From the NCBI GenBank assembly GCA_002329495.1, contig DCTH01000209.1:515-14597 (forward strand): DNA of 14,083 nt, written 5' to 3'. The stretch is from Syntrophothermus sp. UBA1445. Its GTDB lineage: Bacteria; Bacillota; Syntrophomonadia; Syntrophomonadales; DTU052. Positions within the stretch are counted from its first letter, which is position 1. Every line of letters begins with the position of its first letter. The position numbers were made by a program, and so were the translations under genes. A model generated the notes under the pieces. That model saw nothing but the letters and a program-made list of their open reading frames with translations, ran no database searches and was not told where the DNA came from. Of this stretch, positions 1 through 5,863 are shown piece after piece.

Positions 1-1439
1 CCCTGAATGTCGCTCAGGATCGCAAAGCGGTCATCCTCTTTAATCAAACCCATGGCAATGCCGGATACCGGTGCTTTGATGGGAACCCCCGCATGCATCA
101 GGGAAAGGGTGCTGCCGCAGACACTGCCCATTGATGTTGAACCATTGGATTCCAATACCTCAGAAACCACCCTGATGGTGTACGCAAAATCTTCCTGGGA
201 AGGAATCATGTAATACAGAGCTCTCTCCGCCAGGGCTCCGTGTCCGATCTCACGACGGCCCGGGCCTCTCATAGGCTTGGTCTCGCCGACACTGTACGGC
301 GGGAAGTTGTAGTGATGCAGATACCGTTTGGATTCAGCCGCTCCCAGCCCGTCGAGAATCTGCTCCTCACTGGCCGCTCCCAGGGTGGTTACAGACAACA
401 CCTGGGTCTGCCCCCGGGTAAACAGTCCTGATCCATGGGGACGGGGCAGGACGCCGACCTCGCAGGTTATTGGTCTTACCTCATTAAGGGCCCGACCATC
501 AACCCGTTTCCCCTCATTCAGGATCATTTGGCGGACAATCTCTTTCTCGAGGCGTTCGAGAACGTTCATGATGTCAGCCGATCTTTCCGGGAATACAACT
601 TCGAAATGGTCCAAAATCTCTTTCATAACTTCTTCGGTCTGTTCTTCCCGCAGAAGTTTATCAGGACATTGAACAGCTTCCTGAATCCTGTTCCAGGAGT
701 ATTCCCGGACCGCAGCCTCAATCTCCGGCTCAATTTCCACCAGTTCGAACGTTGCTTTGGGCTTGCCTATCTCGGCAACGATCTTCTCCTGGAAGGCAAC
801 GATTTCTTTTATCGCATCGTGGGCCAGGAATATGGCATCCAGCATCTTGGCTTCCGGTATTTCGTTGGCCCCAGCCTCCACCATCATGATAGCGTCCTTG
901 GTACCGGCCACTGCCAGGTGCATATCACTCTTTTCGCTCTGTTCGACGGTAGGATTAACAACCAGTTCACCGTCAACCATCCCGATTATTACGGCTGCCA
1001 CAGGACCGGCAAACGGAATATCCGAGATTGACAGGGCTATGGAGGCAGGAATTATGGCGGTCACATCCGGTGAATTGTCCTGTTCCACTGACATTATGGT
1101 AGCTACAACATGAACATCATTACGGAACCCTTTGGGGAACAGAGGCCGGATAGGCCGGTCTATCAAACGTGCTGACAGGGTTGCAGTCTCGGTGGGCCGT
1201 CCCTCTCGTTTTATAAACCCACCGGGGATTTTACCCACGGCATACATCCGCTCCTCATAGTCTACGGTCAGGGGAAAAAAGTCGATACCCTCCCGTGGCT
1301 TTTTGGACATGGTGGCTGTAACCAGAACGGCAGTTTCGCCGTAATATAGCATGGCTGCACCATTGGCCTGTTTTGCTACCTTACCGATTTCGACTTTGAG
1401 CGGTCGTCCGGCAATCACCGTTTCATAGATGTGGGTCAT
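1..1439 (-). CDS. pnp: Polyribonucleotide nucleotidyltransferase (PNPase), 3' end cut by window edge
   Basis: PNPase degrades RNA 3'-to-5' by phosphorolysis, releasing nucleoside diphosphates, and can run in reverse to add tails; it acts as a trimer in the cytoplasm. The frame stays open from ATG 1439 to base 1, giving 479 of the roughly 700 residues usual for the family. It starts [20 protein letters not shown], typical of the first RNase PH-like domain. A helical linker follows, then the second RNase PH core, with [14 protein letters not shown] near residue 390, and the catalytic-region motif [13 protein letters not shown] near residue 430. The C-terminal KH and S1 RNA-binding domains would lie beyond the window. 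The start is supported by AAGGAGGG at 1446-1453, about 7 nt upstream. It is the last gene of the cluster and is separated from rpsO by terminator-like hairpins, so its expression may be set separately. Identity is clear. Confidence 0.97.
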   Translation of the reverse strand, partial: MTHIYETVIAGRPLKVEIGKVAKQANGAAMLYYGETAVLVTATMSKKPREGIDFFPLTVDYEERMYAVGKIPGGFIKREGRPTETATLSARLIDRPIRPLFPKGFRNDVHVVATIMSVEQDNSPDVTAIIPASIALSISDIPFAGPVAAVIIGMVDGELVVNPTVEQSEKSDMHLAVAGTKDAIMMVEAGANEIPEAKMLDAIFLAHDAIKEIVAFQEKIVAEIGKPKATFELVEIEPEIEAAVREYSWNRIQEAVQCPDKLLREEQTEEVMKEILDHFEVVFPERSADIMNVLERLEKEIVRQMILNEGKRVDGRALNEVRPITCEVGVLPRPHGSGLFTRGQTQVLSVTTLGAASEEQILDGLGAAESKRYLHHYNFPPYSVGETKPMRGPGRREIGHGALAERALYYMIPSQEDFAYTIRVVSEVLESNGSTSMGSVCGSTLSLMHAGVPIKAPVSGIAMGLIKEDDRFAILSDIQ

Positions 1440-1483
1440 CCACATCCCTCCTTATAATTATTAACCTTGTACACCAAGTGACT

Positions 1484-1516
1484 TTTAAAAAACCCCGGTC
1501 ACAAAGAGACCGGGTT
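1484..1516 (-). terminator. Terminator-like hairpin in the pnp leader
   Basis: Read on the minus strand, the arm at 1508-1516 (AACCCGGTC) pairs with 1491-1500 (GACCGGGGTT) around a 7-nt loop, with one bulged G. A run of six T and then AAAA follows directly. This is a good rho-independent terminator shape. It sits only about 40 nt before the pnp Shine-Dalgarno, and I see no convincing promoter between the two. It may therefore be a leaky or conditional terminator (attenuator) controlling pnp rather than a plain operon end. Confidence 0.7.
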
Positions 1517-1536
1517 ATATTTACCAGCCTTTGACT

Positions 1537-1599
1537 TCTACCGACTATATCCAAGGTCGGTAGAGCAGGATGCAGCAGATGAGAGACCATGATCCTGCT
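1537..1599 (-). promoter_or_regulatory. Two adjacent perfect hairpins in the rpsO-pnp spacer
   Basis: Two side-by-side inverted repeats lie between the terminator-like hairpins. One pairs 1592-1599 with 1564-1571 (AGCAGGAT/ATCCTGCT, 8 bp, 20-nt loop). The other pairs 1556-1564 with 1537-1545 (TCTACCGAC/GTCGGTAGA, 9 bp, 10-nt loop). The two share base 1564, so they abut. Neither is followed by a U-run, so they do not look like terminators. By position they could be the structured pnp 5' leader; in E. coli a stem-loop before pnp is cut by RNase III and used by PNPase for autoregulation. Conservation of that mechanism here is inference. Confidence 0.5.
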
Positions 1600-1613
1600 G
1601 GAACCCGTTAAAG

Positions 1614-1639
1614 AAAAGAGCGGGCATAGCCGCTCTTTT
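1614..1639 (-). terminator. Rho-independent terminator just after rpsO
   Basis: A perfect 10-bp stem (AAAAGAGCGG/CCGCTCTTTT) with a 6-nt loop begins 2 nt after the rpsO stop codon. On the minus strand it ends in TTTTCTTT. The A-rich and T-rich arms make it terminator-like on both strands, but only the minus strand has a gene ending here. Some read-through or a separate promoter would be needed for pnp. Confidence 0.7.
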
Positions 1640-1640
1640 T

Positions 1641-1910
1641 CTATCTGCGCAGACCCAGTCTGGTAACGATGGCACGATATCGTTCGAAATCCTTGTCCTG
1701 CAAATAGTCCAACAAGGCCCGTCGTTGGCCAACCATCTTCAATAGCCCTCTTCTCGAATGGTGATCCTTCTTGTGTATTTTGAGATGTTCATTGAGATAG
1801 TTGATGCGGTTGGTAAGTAATGCGATTTGAACCTCCGGGGATCCGGTGTCATTCTCATGGATCTGAAAGTCTTTTATCAGTTCCTGTTTCTTGTCTTGAT
1901 CAAGTGCCAT
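1641..1910 (-). CDS. rpsO: 30S ribosomal protein S15
   Basis: S15 is a primary binder of the central domain of 16S rRNA and helps nucleate assembly of the 30S platform. The 89-residue length matches the family exactly. The four-helix fold signature is visible: [15 protein letters not shown] at about residues 22-36, [17 protein letters not shown] at about residues 39-55 with the conserved His and Asp that contact rRNA, and the C-terminal [15 protein letters not shown] 1910 is supported by a very strong GAGGAGGTGA at 1915-1924. The gene sits between two unnamed small genes and pnp, as in most bacteria where rpsO precedes pnp. I see no promoter in the 74 nt before it, so it is probably read from the promoter at 2457-2485 or from further upstream. 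A hairpin at 1949-1973 in its leader may mediate S15 autoregulation. Confidence 0.98.
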   Translation of the reverse strand: MALDQDKKQELIKDFQIHENDTGSPEVQIALLTNRINYLNEHLKIHKKDHHSRRGLLKMVGQRRALLDYLQDKDFERYRAIVTRLGLRR

Positions 1911-1948
1911 TTCTTCACCTCCTCTTCTTTAAAATCGCCTCCAGCCAA

Positions 1949-1973
1949 GATATCCGTCGGAGTTTCGGATATC
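1949..1973 (-). promoter_or_regulatory. Leader hairpin upstream of rpsO
   Basis: On the minus strand, GATATCCG (RNA-sense CGGATATC at 1949-1956) pairs perfectly with 1966-1973, leaving a 9-nt loop. It lies 25 nt before the strong rpsO Shine-Dalgarno and has no U-run, so it is not a terminator. S15 represses its own mRNA in several bacteria through different leader structures that mimic its 16S site. Position makes this a candidate for such a site; nothing in the sequence proves binding. Confidence 0.4.
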
Positions 1974-1984
1974 CGCGCCAGGGT

Positions 1985-2209
1985 TCATGATTTGCCGATG
2001 ACGGTGATTACTAACCGCCCGTCATCTATATCCTTGACGACAAGATCAAAGACCTTGCCGCTGCGGGCTACAAAACCTCGAAATCTTGTAGCGACAGGTA
2101 TTTGTCCCGGGATTTTAAGGCTGGCTTCGTACAGGTCTTCATCATCTATACCCACTTGTCGATAGTCTCTAAGCCGTTTTCGGCTGTGCTCTGTAATTAA
2201 GACCCTCAC
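1985..2209 (-). CDS. Small protein of unknown function, 74 aa, possibly DUF4258/RelE-like
   Basis: I do not recognise this gene with certainty. It encodes 74 residues beginning MRVLITEHSRKRLRDYR and ending with a beta-rich half that contains KVFDLVVKDIDDGRLVITVIGK. The pattern of an N-terminal strand, TEH.RKR, an acidic helix, then paired strands ending in VIT resembles the DUF4258 group of RelE-like small proteins. That is only a by-eye resemblance. The start is GTG 2209, preceded by GGGTGA about 7 nt upstream. It begins 17 nt after the stop of the preceding small gene and is probably co-transcribed with it. Codon use and GC look like those of its neighbours. It could be a toxin-like or RNA-binding protein, or a lineage-specific partner of rpsO. 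Confidence 0.65.
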   Translation of the reverse strand: MRVLITEHSRKRLRDYRQVGIDDEDLYEASLKIPGQIPVATRFRGFVARSGKVFDLVVKDIDDGRLVITVIGKS

Positions 2210-2226
2210 TCACAACTCACCCGGAT

Positions 2227-2412
2227 TTACCCGTCACTTTCGCAGATTATGGCGTATAAAGCATCCTTAAACGCCAGTCTTGAGGGGTTATTTTCCCCCA
2301 AAAGGTTATACCATGATTCCAGTTCATCACGGAGCATTACAAATACGTCGCTGAAATATGCGACCGACACCATATTAATTGCATCCACTAATTTATTATG
2401 CTCTTCAACCAT
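2227..2412 (-). CDS. Small hypothetical protein, 61 aa (79 aa if started at 2466)
   Basis: No family recognised. The protein is short, acidic and likely all-helical (MVEEHNKLVDAINMVSVAYF, then a DELESWYNLLGENN turn and a final helix). I see no signal peptide or clear membrane segment. The open frame extends upstream to ATG 2466. However, a promoter with 17-bp spacing (2457-2485) overlaps that codon and would start the RNA near 2450, so a transcript from it could not use 2466. I therefore chose ATG 2412, which has a weak GGTGG about 8 nt upstream; a GTG at 2424 is also possible. If an upstream promoter reading through from ribF is used, the longer form remains possible. It lies 17 nt before the 74-aa gene, so the two look like a unit. 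Confidence 0.55.
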   Translation of the reverse strand: MVEEHNKLVDAINMVSVAYFSDVFVMLRDELESWYNLLGENNPSRLAFKDALYAIICESDG

Positions 2413-2456
2413 AAAAGGTACCACCGCCCGGCGAATAGCTATGCGTACCGGAAATA

Positions 2457-2485
2457 ATTGTAGCATAGAGCAATTCCAATGTAAA
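2457..2485 (-). promoter_or_regulatory. Sigma-A-like promoter for the small genes and rpsO
   Basis: On the minus strand TTTACA (2480-2485) and TACAAT (2457-2462) each match 5 of 6 bases of the sigma-70/sigma-A consensus and are separated by exactly 17 bp. The start of transcription would fall near 2450. The gene-poor spacer upstream (2486-2653) fits a promoter at this point. The expected RNA would begin near a GGTAC that can pair with GTACC close to the first start codon, a weak 5 bp structure. Confidence 0.65.
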
Positions 2486-2653
2486 CTTAACCCAGCAAGA
2501 TGCCATTGTGAGTCGAGGCCCCGAGAATCCTATCATATAAGCCTTTTTCTCTTAGCACGGTACACCCAAGCTACGGTATGTGTTAATATACTCTTTTCCT
2601 AAGGTCCCCATGCAAGTATATATTGCCATGAAAAGTCAAGTTTTTCTCATTAT

Positions 2654-3580
2654 TTATGAGTATGACTGCTGTTTCAGTATCGATTTGGCGTTCTGTATAT
2701 CTCGTTCTATCTGTTGGATCAAATGCTCTTTATTGGGAAACTTGCGTTCATCCCGCAGTTTTTTGATCAGGTAAACAGTGATTTCCCGGTCGTATAAAAT
2801 CTCGTTGAAGTCCAACAGGTGAGCTTCAGCTACCAGCGGGTATTCCTGGTGAAAGGTGGGTTTGTAACCTATGTTCAATACCGCATCATACGCTGTCCCA
2901 TCAACCAGGGCCTGAGCTGCATAGACACCTCTTGCGGGCCGGGCCATTTCGGGTACAAAATCAAGATTGGCAGTGGGGAATTTGATATCTCTCCCTTCTC
3001 CACGCTGTACCTTGCCCTGCAGCGATGGCCACCTGCCAGTCAGTTCATGGACTGCCTCCACGTTTCCATCCTCTAAACACCTGCGGACCAGGGTGCTTGA
3101 AACCACCTTCCCGTTTACCTTTACCGGTTCAATAATGTGGACGGCAAATCCCATCTTATCGCCCAGTTGCTGCAGGAGTTGGGCGTCTCCGGAAGCACCT
3201 CTCCCAAAGTAGTAGTTATAGCCGACATAAACTGACGAGGCATTAAAGGCTTTGAGGATAATGTTTTCCACAAAATACTCCGGAGACCAGGAAGCGATCT
3301 CTTTCGTAAAAGGAGTTATAACCAGATAATCGAGGCCCATTTGTTTAAGAATTTCGGCCTTCTGATCAACAGTTGTCAGTAATCTTGGAGCTTCCTTGGA
3401 AAGTACTTTACGCGGATGCGGGTCAAAGACCATCACCACTGAACTCCCTGCGCCTTTGGCCTCCTTGATGGTTTGGCGGATAAGGTACTGATGTCCCTTA
3501 TGTACGCCGTCAAAGTTACCCAGAGCCACAACAATCGGCTTTTTGGCTTTGAAATTTTCGATATTTGTAACAATTTCCAT
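2654..3580 (-). CDS. ribF: Bifunctional riboflavin kinase / FAD synthetase
   Basis: This enzyme phosphorylates riboflavin to FMN and then adenylates FMN to FAD. The 308-residue length is normal. The N-terminal adenylyltransferase domain shows VVALGNFDGVHKGH at about residues 17-30 (nucleotidyltransferase GNFDGVHxGH), FDPHP at 52-56, and SSTLVRR at 161-167 for the usual SSTxIR motif. The usual GxDFxFG signature reads GYNYYFG (120-126), a variant. The C-terminal flavokinase domain shows KFPTAN (200-205) and NIGYKPTF (236-243), followed by EAHLLDF. ATG 3580 starts 12 nt after the truB stop; the only purine-rich SD candidate, AGGGGG, is about 15 nt upstream, so initiation may depend on coupling to truB. 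No clear terminator follows. A short CTCAT/ATGAG repeat overlaps the stop but lacks a U-run. Confidence 0.97.
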   Translation of the reverse strand: MEIVTNIENFKAKKPIVVALGNFDGVHKGHQYLIRQTIKEAKGAGSSVVMVFDPHPRKVLSKEAPRLLTTVDQKAEILKQMGLDYLVITPFTKEIASWSPEYFVENIILKAFNASSVYVGYNYYFGRGASGDAQLLQQLGDKMGFAVHIIEPVKVNGKVVSSTLVRRCLEDGNVEAVHELTGRWPSLQGKVQRGEGRDIKFPTANLDFVPEMARPARGVYAAQALVDGTAYDAVLNIGYKPTFHQEYPLVAEAHLLDFNEILYDREITVYLIKKLRDERKFPNKEHLIQQIERDIQNAKSILKQQSYS

Positions 3581-3592
3581 GTGGTTTATATT

Positions 3593-4486
3593 TTACCCCC
3601 TAGTCAGGACTTTTTCCGGCTGCAGCAGCTCTTTATCAGCTGCTATCTGGCCTCGGGCAATAGCCAGAAGTTCTTCATTCTGGTCGTAGATCCGGTATAA
3701 TTCGTGGTTTTTTACTCCCGGCCAGGGTACTGGTGAGCCGTTAAGGACAGCCCAGATCCGTCCTTCATCCAATTTCACCCTGGGTATACCCTGTAAGGGA
3801 TAGTCAGGCTTAAGCAGCCGGGCGGTAATTTCCTTGGGATTACTTATCAGTGACTCTAGTTGGCAGGTCTCACCGAGTTTAAAGGGCCCGGAGCGGGTCC
3901 TTTTCAATGAACTCAGATAAGCACCACAGCCCAGTTGCTGTCCCACATCATGACAGATGGTCCTGACGTAGGTCCCGGAGGAACAACCGATCATAAATTT
4001 TACCGTCTGATGACCGTAATCCCGGGCAATGTCAAGCAGCGTAATGTAATGAACCGTAACCGGTCGTGGTTTGACCTCTACCTCGGTCCCCTGACGGGCC
4101 AGTTCGTACAACCGTCGCCCCTGGTGATGAACTGCAGAATACATGGGCGGAACCTGTTCGATTTCGCCGACCATACCAGCCAGGACGGTGGATATATTGA
4201 CCGCAGATACTTCTTCACTGGAGATATGTGTTATCTGTCCTGTACTATCCTGGGTGTCGGAAACTCCACCCAGTACCATTTCCGCCTGATACTCCTTGGA
4301 ATTATCACTAATATACCCTATTAATCGGGTTGCATATCCAACCGCAATGGGCAGAACCCCGCTGGCCATGGGATCAAGGGTACCCAGATGTCCCAGTTTT
4401 ATCTTAGGCAGACATGGTTTCAGCCGGCGGATAACATCATAAGAGGTTATCCCCGAAGGCTTGTCAATGTTTAAAAAACCATTCAC
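3593..4486 (-). CDS. truB: tRNA pseudouridine(55) synthase
   Basis: TruB converts U55 in the T-arm of nearly all tRNAs to pseudouridine and also acts as a tRNA chaperone. The 297 residues match the family. The N-terminus shows GFLNIDKPSGITSYDVI. The motif KLGHLGTLDPMASGVLPI at about residues 30-47 carries the catalytic Asp (D38 in GTLDP), and CSSGTYVRTICHDVG is the second conserved core motif. The C-terminal part is PUA-like. The start is GTG 4486, overlapping the nrnA stop in a GTGA junction, with GAGGA about 9 nt upstream inside nrnA. Translation is therefore likely coupled to nrnA. An ATG at 4482 is out of frame. Confidence 0.97.
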   Translation of the reverse strand: MNGFLNIDKPSGITSYDVIRRLKPCLPKIKLGHLGTLDPMASGVLPIAVGYATRLIGYISDNSKEYQAEMVLGGVSDTQDSTGQITHISSEEVSAVNISTVLAGMVGEIEQVPPMYSAVHHQGRRLYELARQGTEVEVKPRPVTVHYITLLDIARDYGHQTVKFMIGCSSGTYVRTICHDVGQQLGCGAYLSSLKRTRSGPFKLGETCQLESLISNPKEITARLLKPDYPLQGIPRVKLDEGRIWAVLNGSPVPWPGVKNHELYRIYDQNEELLAIARGQIAADKELLQPEKVLTRG

Positions 4487-5457
4487 CGCAGGTAATCCTC
4501 GACTCGTGAAAGTACCGCATTCTTTACCGTTTCCAGCTCACCATGCAGGGTTGCTCCTGCGGCCCGTTTATGGCCCCCGCCTCCCCATTCACTGGCTACC
4601 CGGTTAACATCAAGGAACTGCTTGGACCTGAAGCCGACCTTTACCAATCCCGGCTCTATTTCCCGAAACAGTAGTGCGGCCTCCACGTTTTCGATGCTGC
4701 GGGCGAGATTGATGGTGCCTTCAAAGTGTTGTCCGACCGCCCCTAGCTCACGTAATACCTCATAACTTAGTTGCATATACGCAATTCGTCCGCCCCCACA
4801 AAACTCCAGACTTGCCAGAGCCGCTTTCTGCAGCGCAACCTCCAGCCGGGTCTTGGATTCAAACAGATGGGTTCGTACCAGGTTCTGATCGATTCCGAGT
4901 TCCAGGAGTTCGGCGGCCATACGATGGGTGGCGGGACTGGTGCTGGCGTATTGAAAACTTCCGGTATCCATTACTACCCCGCAATACAGGGCAGTGGCAA
5001 TATCAACGGTAATGGGAGTATTCATGCTTTTCAGCAGACTAAAGACTATCTCACAGGTAGATGAGGCACCTGGATCCACCAGGTTCGCCGTACCATAGCT
5101 CTGGTTGCTTACATGGTGGTCGATATTGATTATGGTCTTGCTGTAGGGCAGGACCTGGGCCAGTTTATCACCTACCCGCTCCGGGGTGGCACAGTCCAGA
5201 TAGACCAGACAATCATTTATCCGGGGGAGGTTTACCAGGGATGCTATGGCTTTGGTACCATTAAGAAACCGGTACATCGCCGGAACCTCATCCTCAATGA
5301 TGGCGTTGACCTCTTTCCCCATATTCCTTAAGGCCCAGATCATGGCGGTAACCGAACCGATACAGTCACCATCCGGTATAGAGTGGCCCAGGAGGGTAAG
5401 GCTGTCCTGACGTGACAGGACCTCCGCCACTGAATCGACCTCATGCTTTTTTACCAT
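4483..5457 (-). CDS. nrnA: DHH-family phosphoesterase, NrnA-type oligoribonuclease / pAp phosphatase
   Basis: NrnA hydrolyses short RNA oligonucleotides left by exonucleases and dephosphorylates pAp to AMP, using two metal ions. With the start chosen here the protein has 324 residues. DHH-domain motifs are GHSIPDGDCIGS (residues 24-35, motif I), YLDCATP, the IDHH motif with DHH at 113-115, and VMDTGSF near 162-168. The DHHA1 substrate-binding domain ends with GGGGHKRAAGAT (292-303). The open frame reaches ATG 5472, but ATG 5457 has GGGAG about 5 nt upstream while 5472 has no SD, so 5457 is preferred. It overlaps rbfA by 17 bp and truB by 4 bp. Its place between rbfA and truB is common in Clostridia-type genomes. 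The split between nanoRNase and pAp activity cannot be read from sequence. Confidence 0.93.
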   Translation of the reverse strand: MVKKHEVDSVAEVLSRQDSLTLLGHSIPDGDCIGSVTAMIWALRNMGKEVNAIIEDEVPAMYRFLNGTKAIASLVNLPRINDCLVYLDCATPERVGDKLAQVLPYSKTIINIDHHVSNQSYGTANLVDPGASSTCEIVFSLLKSMNTPITVDIATALYCGVVMDTGSFQYASTSPATHRMAAELLELGIDQNLVRTHLFESKTRLEVALQKAALASLEFCGGGRIAYMQLSYEVLRELGAVGQHFEGTINLARSIENVEAALLFREIEPGLVKVGFRSKQFLDVNRVASEWGGGGHKRAAGATLHGELETVKNAVLSRVEDYLR

Positions 5458-5818
5458 TGCTGCTCCCATCATTCTTCAGTTCATCTATTATTGAGGATAT
5501 CCTTATTCCATGTTCAATTGACTTGTCCAGTTTAAAGAAAATCTCCGGGGCATGTCTTAACCGGATGCGATTTGCCAACTCGGTTCTCACGAAACCCCGG
5601 GCCCTCTCCAGAGCCTGCATGGCCTGCTCCTGCTTCTTTTCATCTCCCAACACACTGACCAATATGCGGGCTGAACCCAAATCGTTGGAGACCTCAATCC
5701 GGGTAACCGATACCATACTAAGCCGCGGGTCCTTTACATCCTCGGATAGAATGGCAGATATTTCTCTCCTTATTTCCTCGGCTAACTTATCCAGTCTTCG
5801 TTTATTCAATCCTTCCAC
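5441..5818 (-). CDS. rbfA: 30S ribosome-binding factor RbfA
   Basis: RbfA binds the immature 30S subunit near the 5' helix of 16S rRNA and is needed for late maturation and cold growth. The 125 residues form the expected single KH-like domain. Visible signatures are RRLDKLAEEIRREISAIL at the N-terminus, VKDPRLSMVSVTRIEVSND at about 28-46, and the family hallmark RHAPEIFFKLDKSIEHGIRI at about 88-107. The tail is charged and probably disordered. The start is GTG 5818 with only a weak GGAAAG nearby, so the exact start is less certain. It follows infB after 39 nt containing a perfect hairpin; ylxP, often found here in Bacillota, is absent. Confidence 0.95.
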   Translation of the reverse strand: MEGLNKRRLDKLAEEIRREISAILSEDVKDPRLSMVSVTRIEVSNDLGSARILVSVLGDEKKQEQAMQALERARGFVRTELANRIRLRHAPEIFFKLDKSIEHGIRISSIIDELKNDGSSNGKKA

Positions 5819-5843
5819 CCACTTTCCGGCAATACCTGTAAGA

Positions 5844-5863
5844 TTATAGCCGCCAGGCTATAA
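5844..5863 (-). promoter_or_regulatory. Perfect hairpin spanning the infB stop codon
   Basis: TTATAGCC (5856-5863 in minus-strand reading) and GGCTATAA (5844-5851) form a perfect 8-bp stem with a 4-nt loop. The infB stop codon TAG lies inside the first arm. The downstream tract is only TCTTAC, so termination would be weak. It may act as an RNA processing, stability or ribosome-release-sensitive element between infB and rbfA. The sequence TATAAT inside it resembles a -10 box but has no matching -35. Confidence 0.45.

Noticed and set aside
435..1031. Long plus-strand open frame (198 aa) opposite pnp
   Set aside because: The minus strand encodes PNPase with clear conserved motifs throughout; the plus-strand frame is a codon-bias shadow with no recognisable domain.
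1538..1732. 64-aa minus-strand open frame overlapping the end of rpsO
   Set aside because: It runs out of frame through rpsO and the hairpin-rich spacer; the S15 frame is certain and this one has no family resemblance.
2417..2425. GGTGGTACC on the minus strand, resembling the T-box core sequence
   Set aside because: No specifier stem, no full T-box consensus (the GCG is missing) and no following terminator; it lies just before the first small gene's start codon.
2615..2645. TTGACT and TATACT boxes on the minus strand after ribF
   Set aside because: Their spacing is 13 bp, too short for a sigma-A promoter.
2656..2670. CTCAT/ATGAG hairpin after ribF as a terminator
   Set aside because: Only 5 bp and no U-run on the minus strand; A residues follow instead.
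5838..5862. TATAAT on the minus strand as a promoter for rbfA
   Set aside because: No -35 element 16-18 bp upstream and no extended -10; the sequence is explained by the hairpin at the infB stop.
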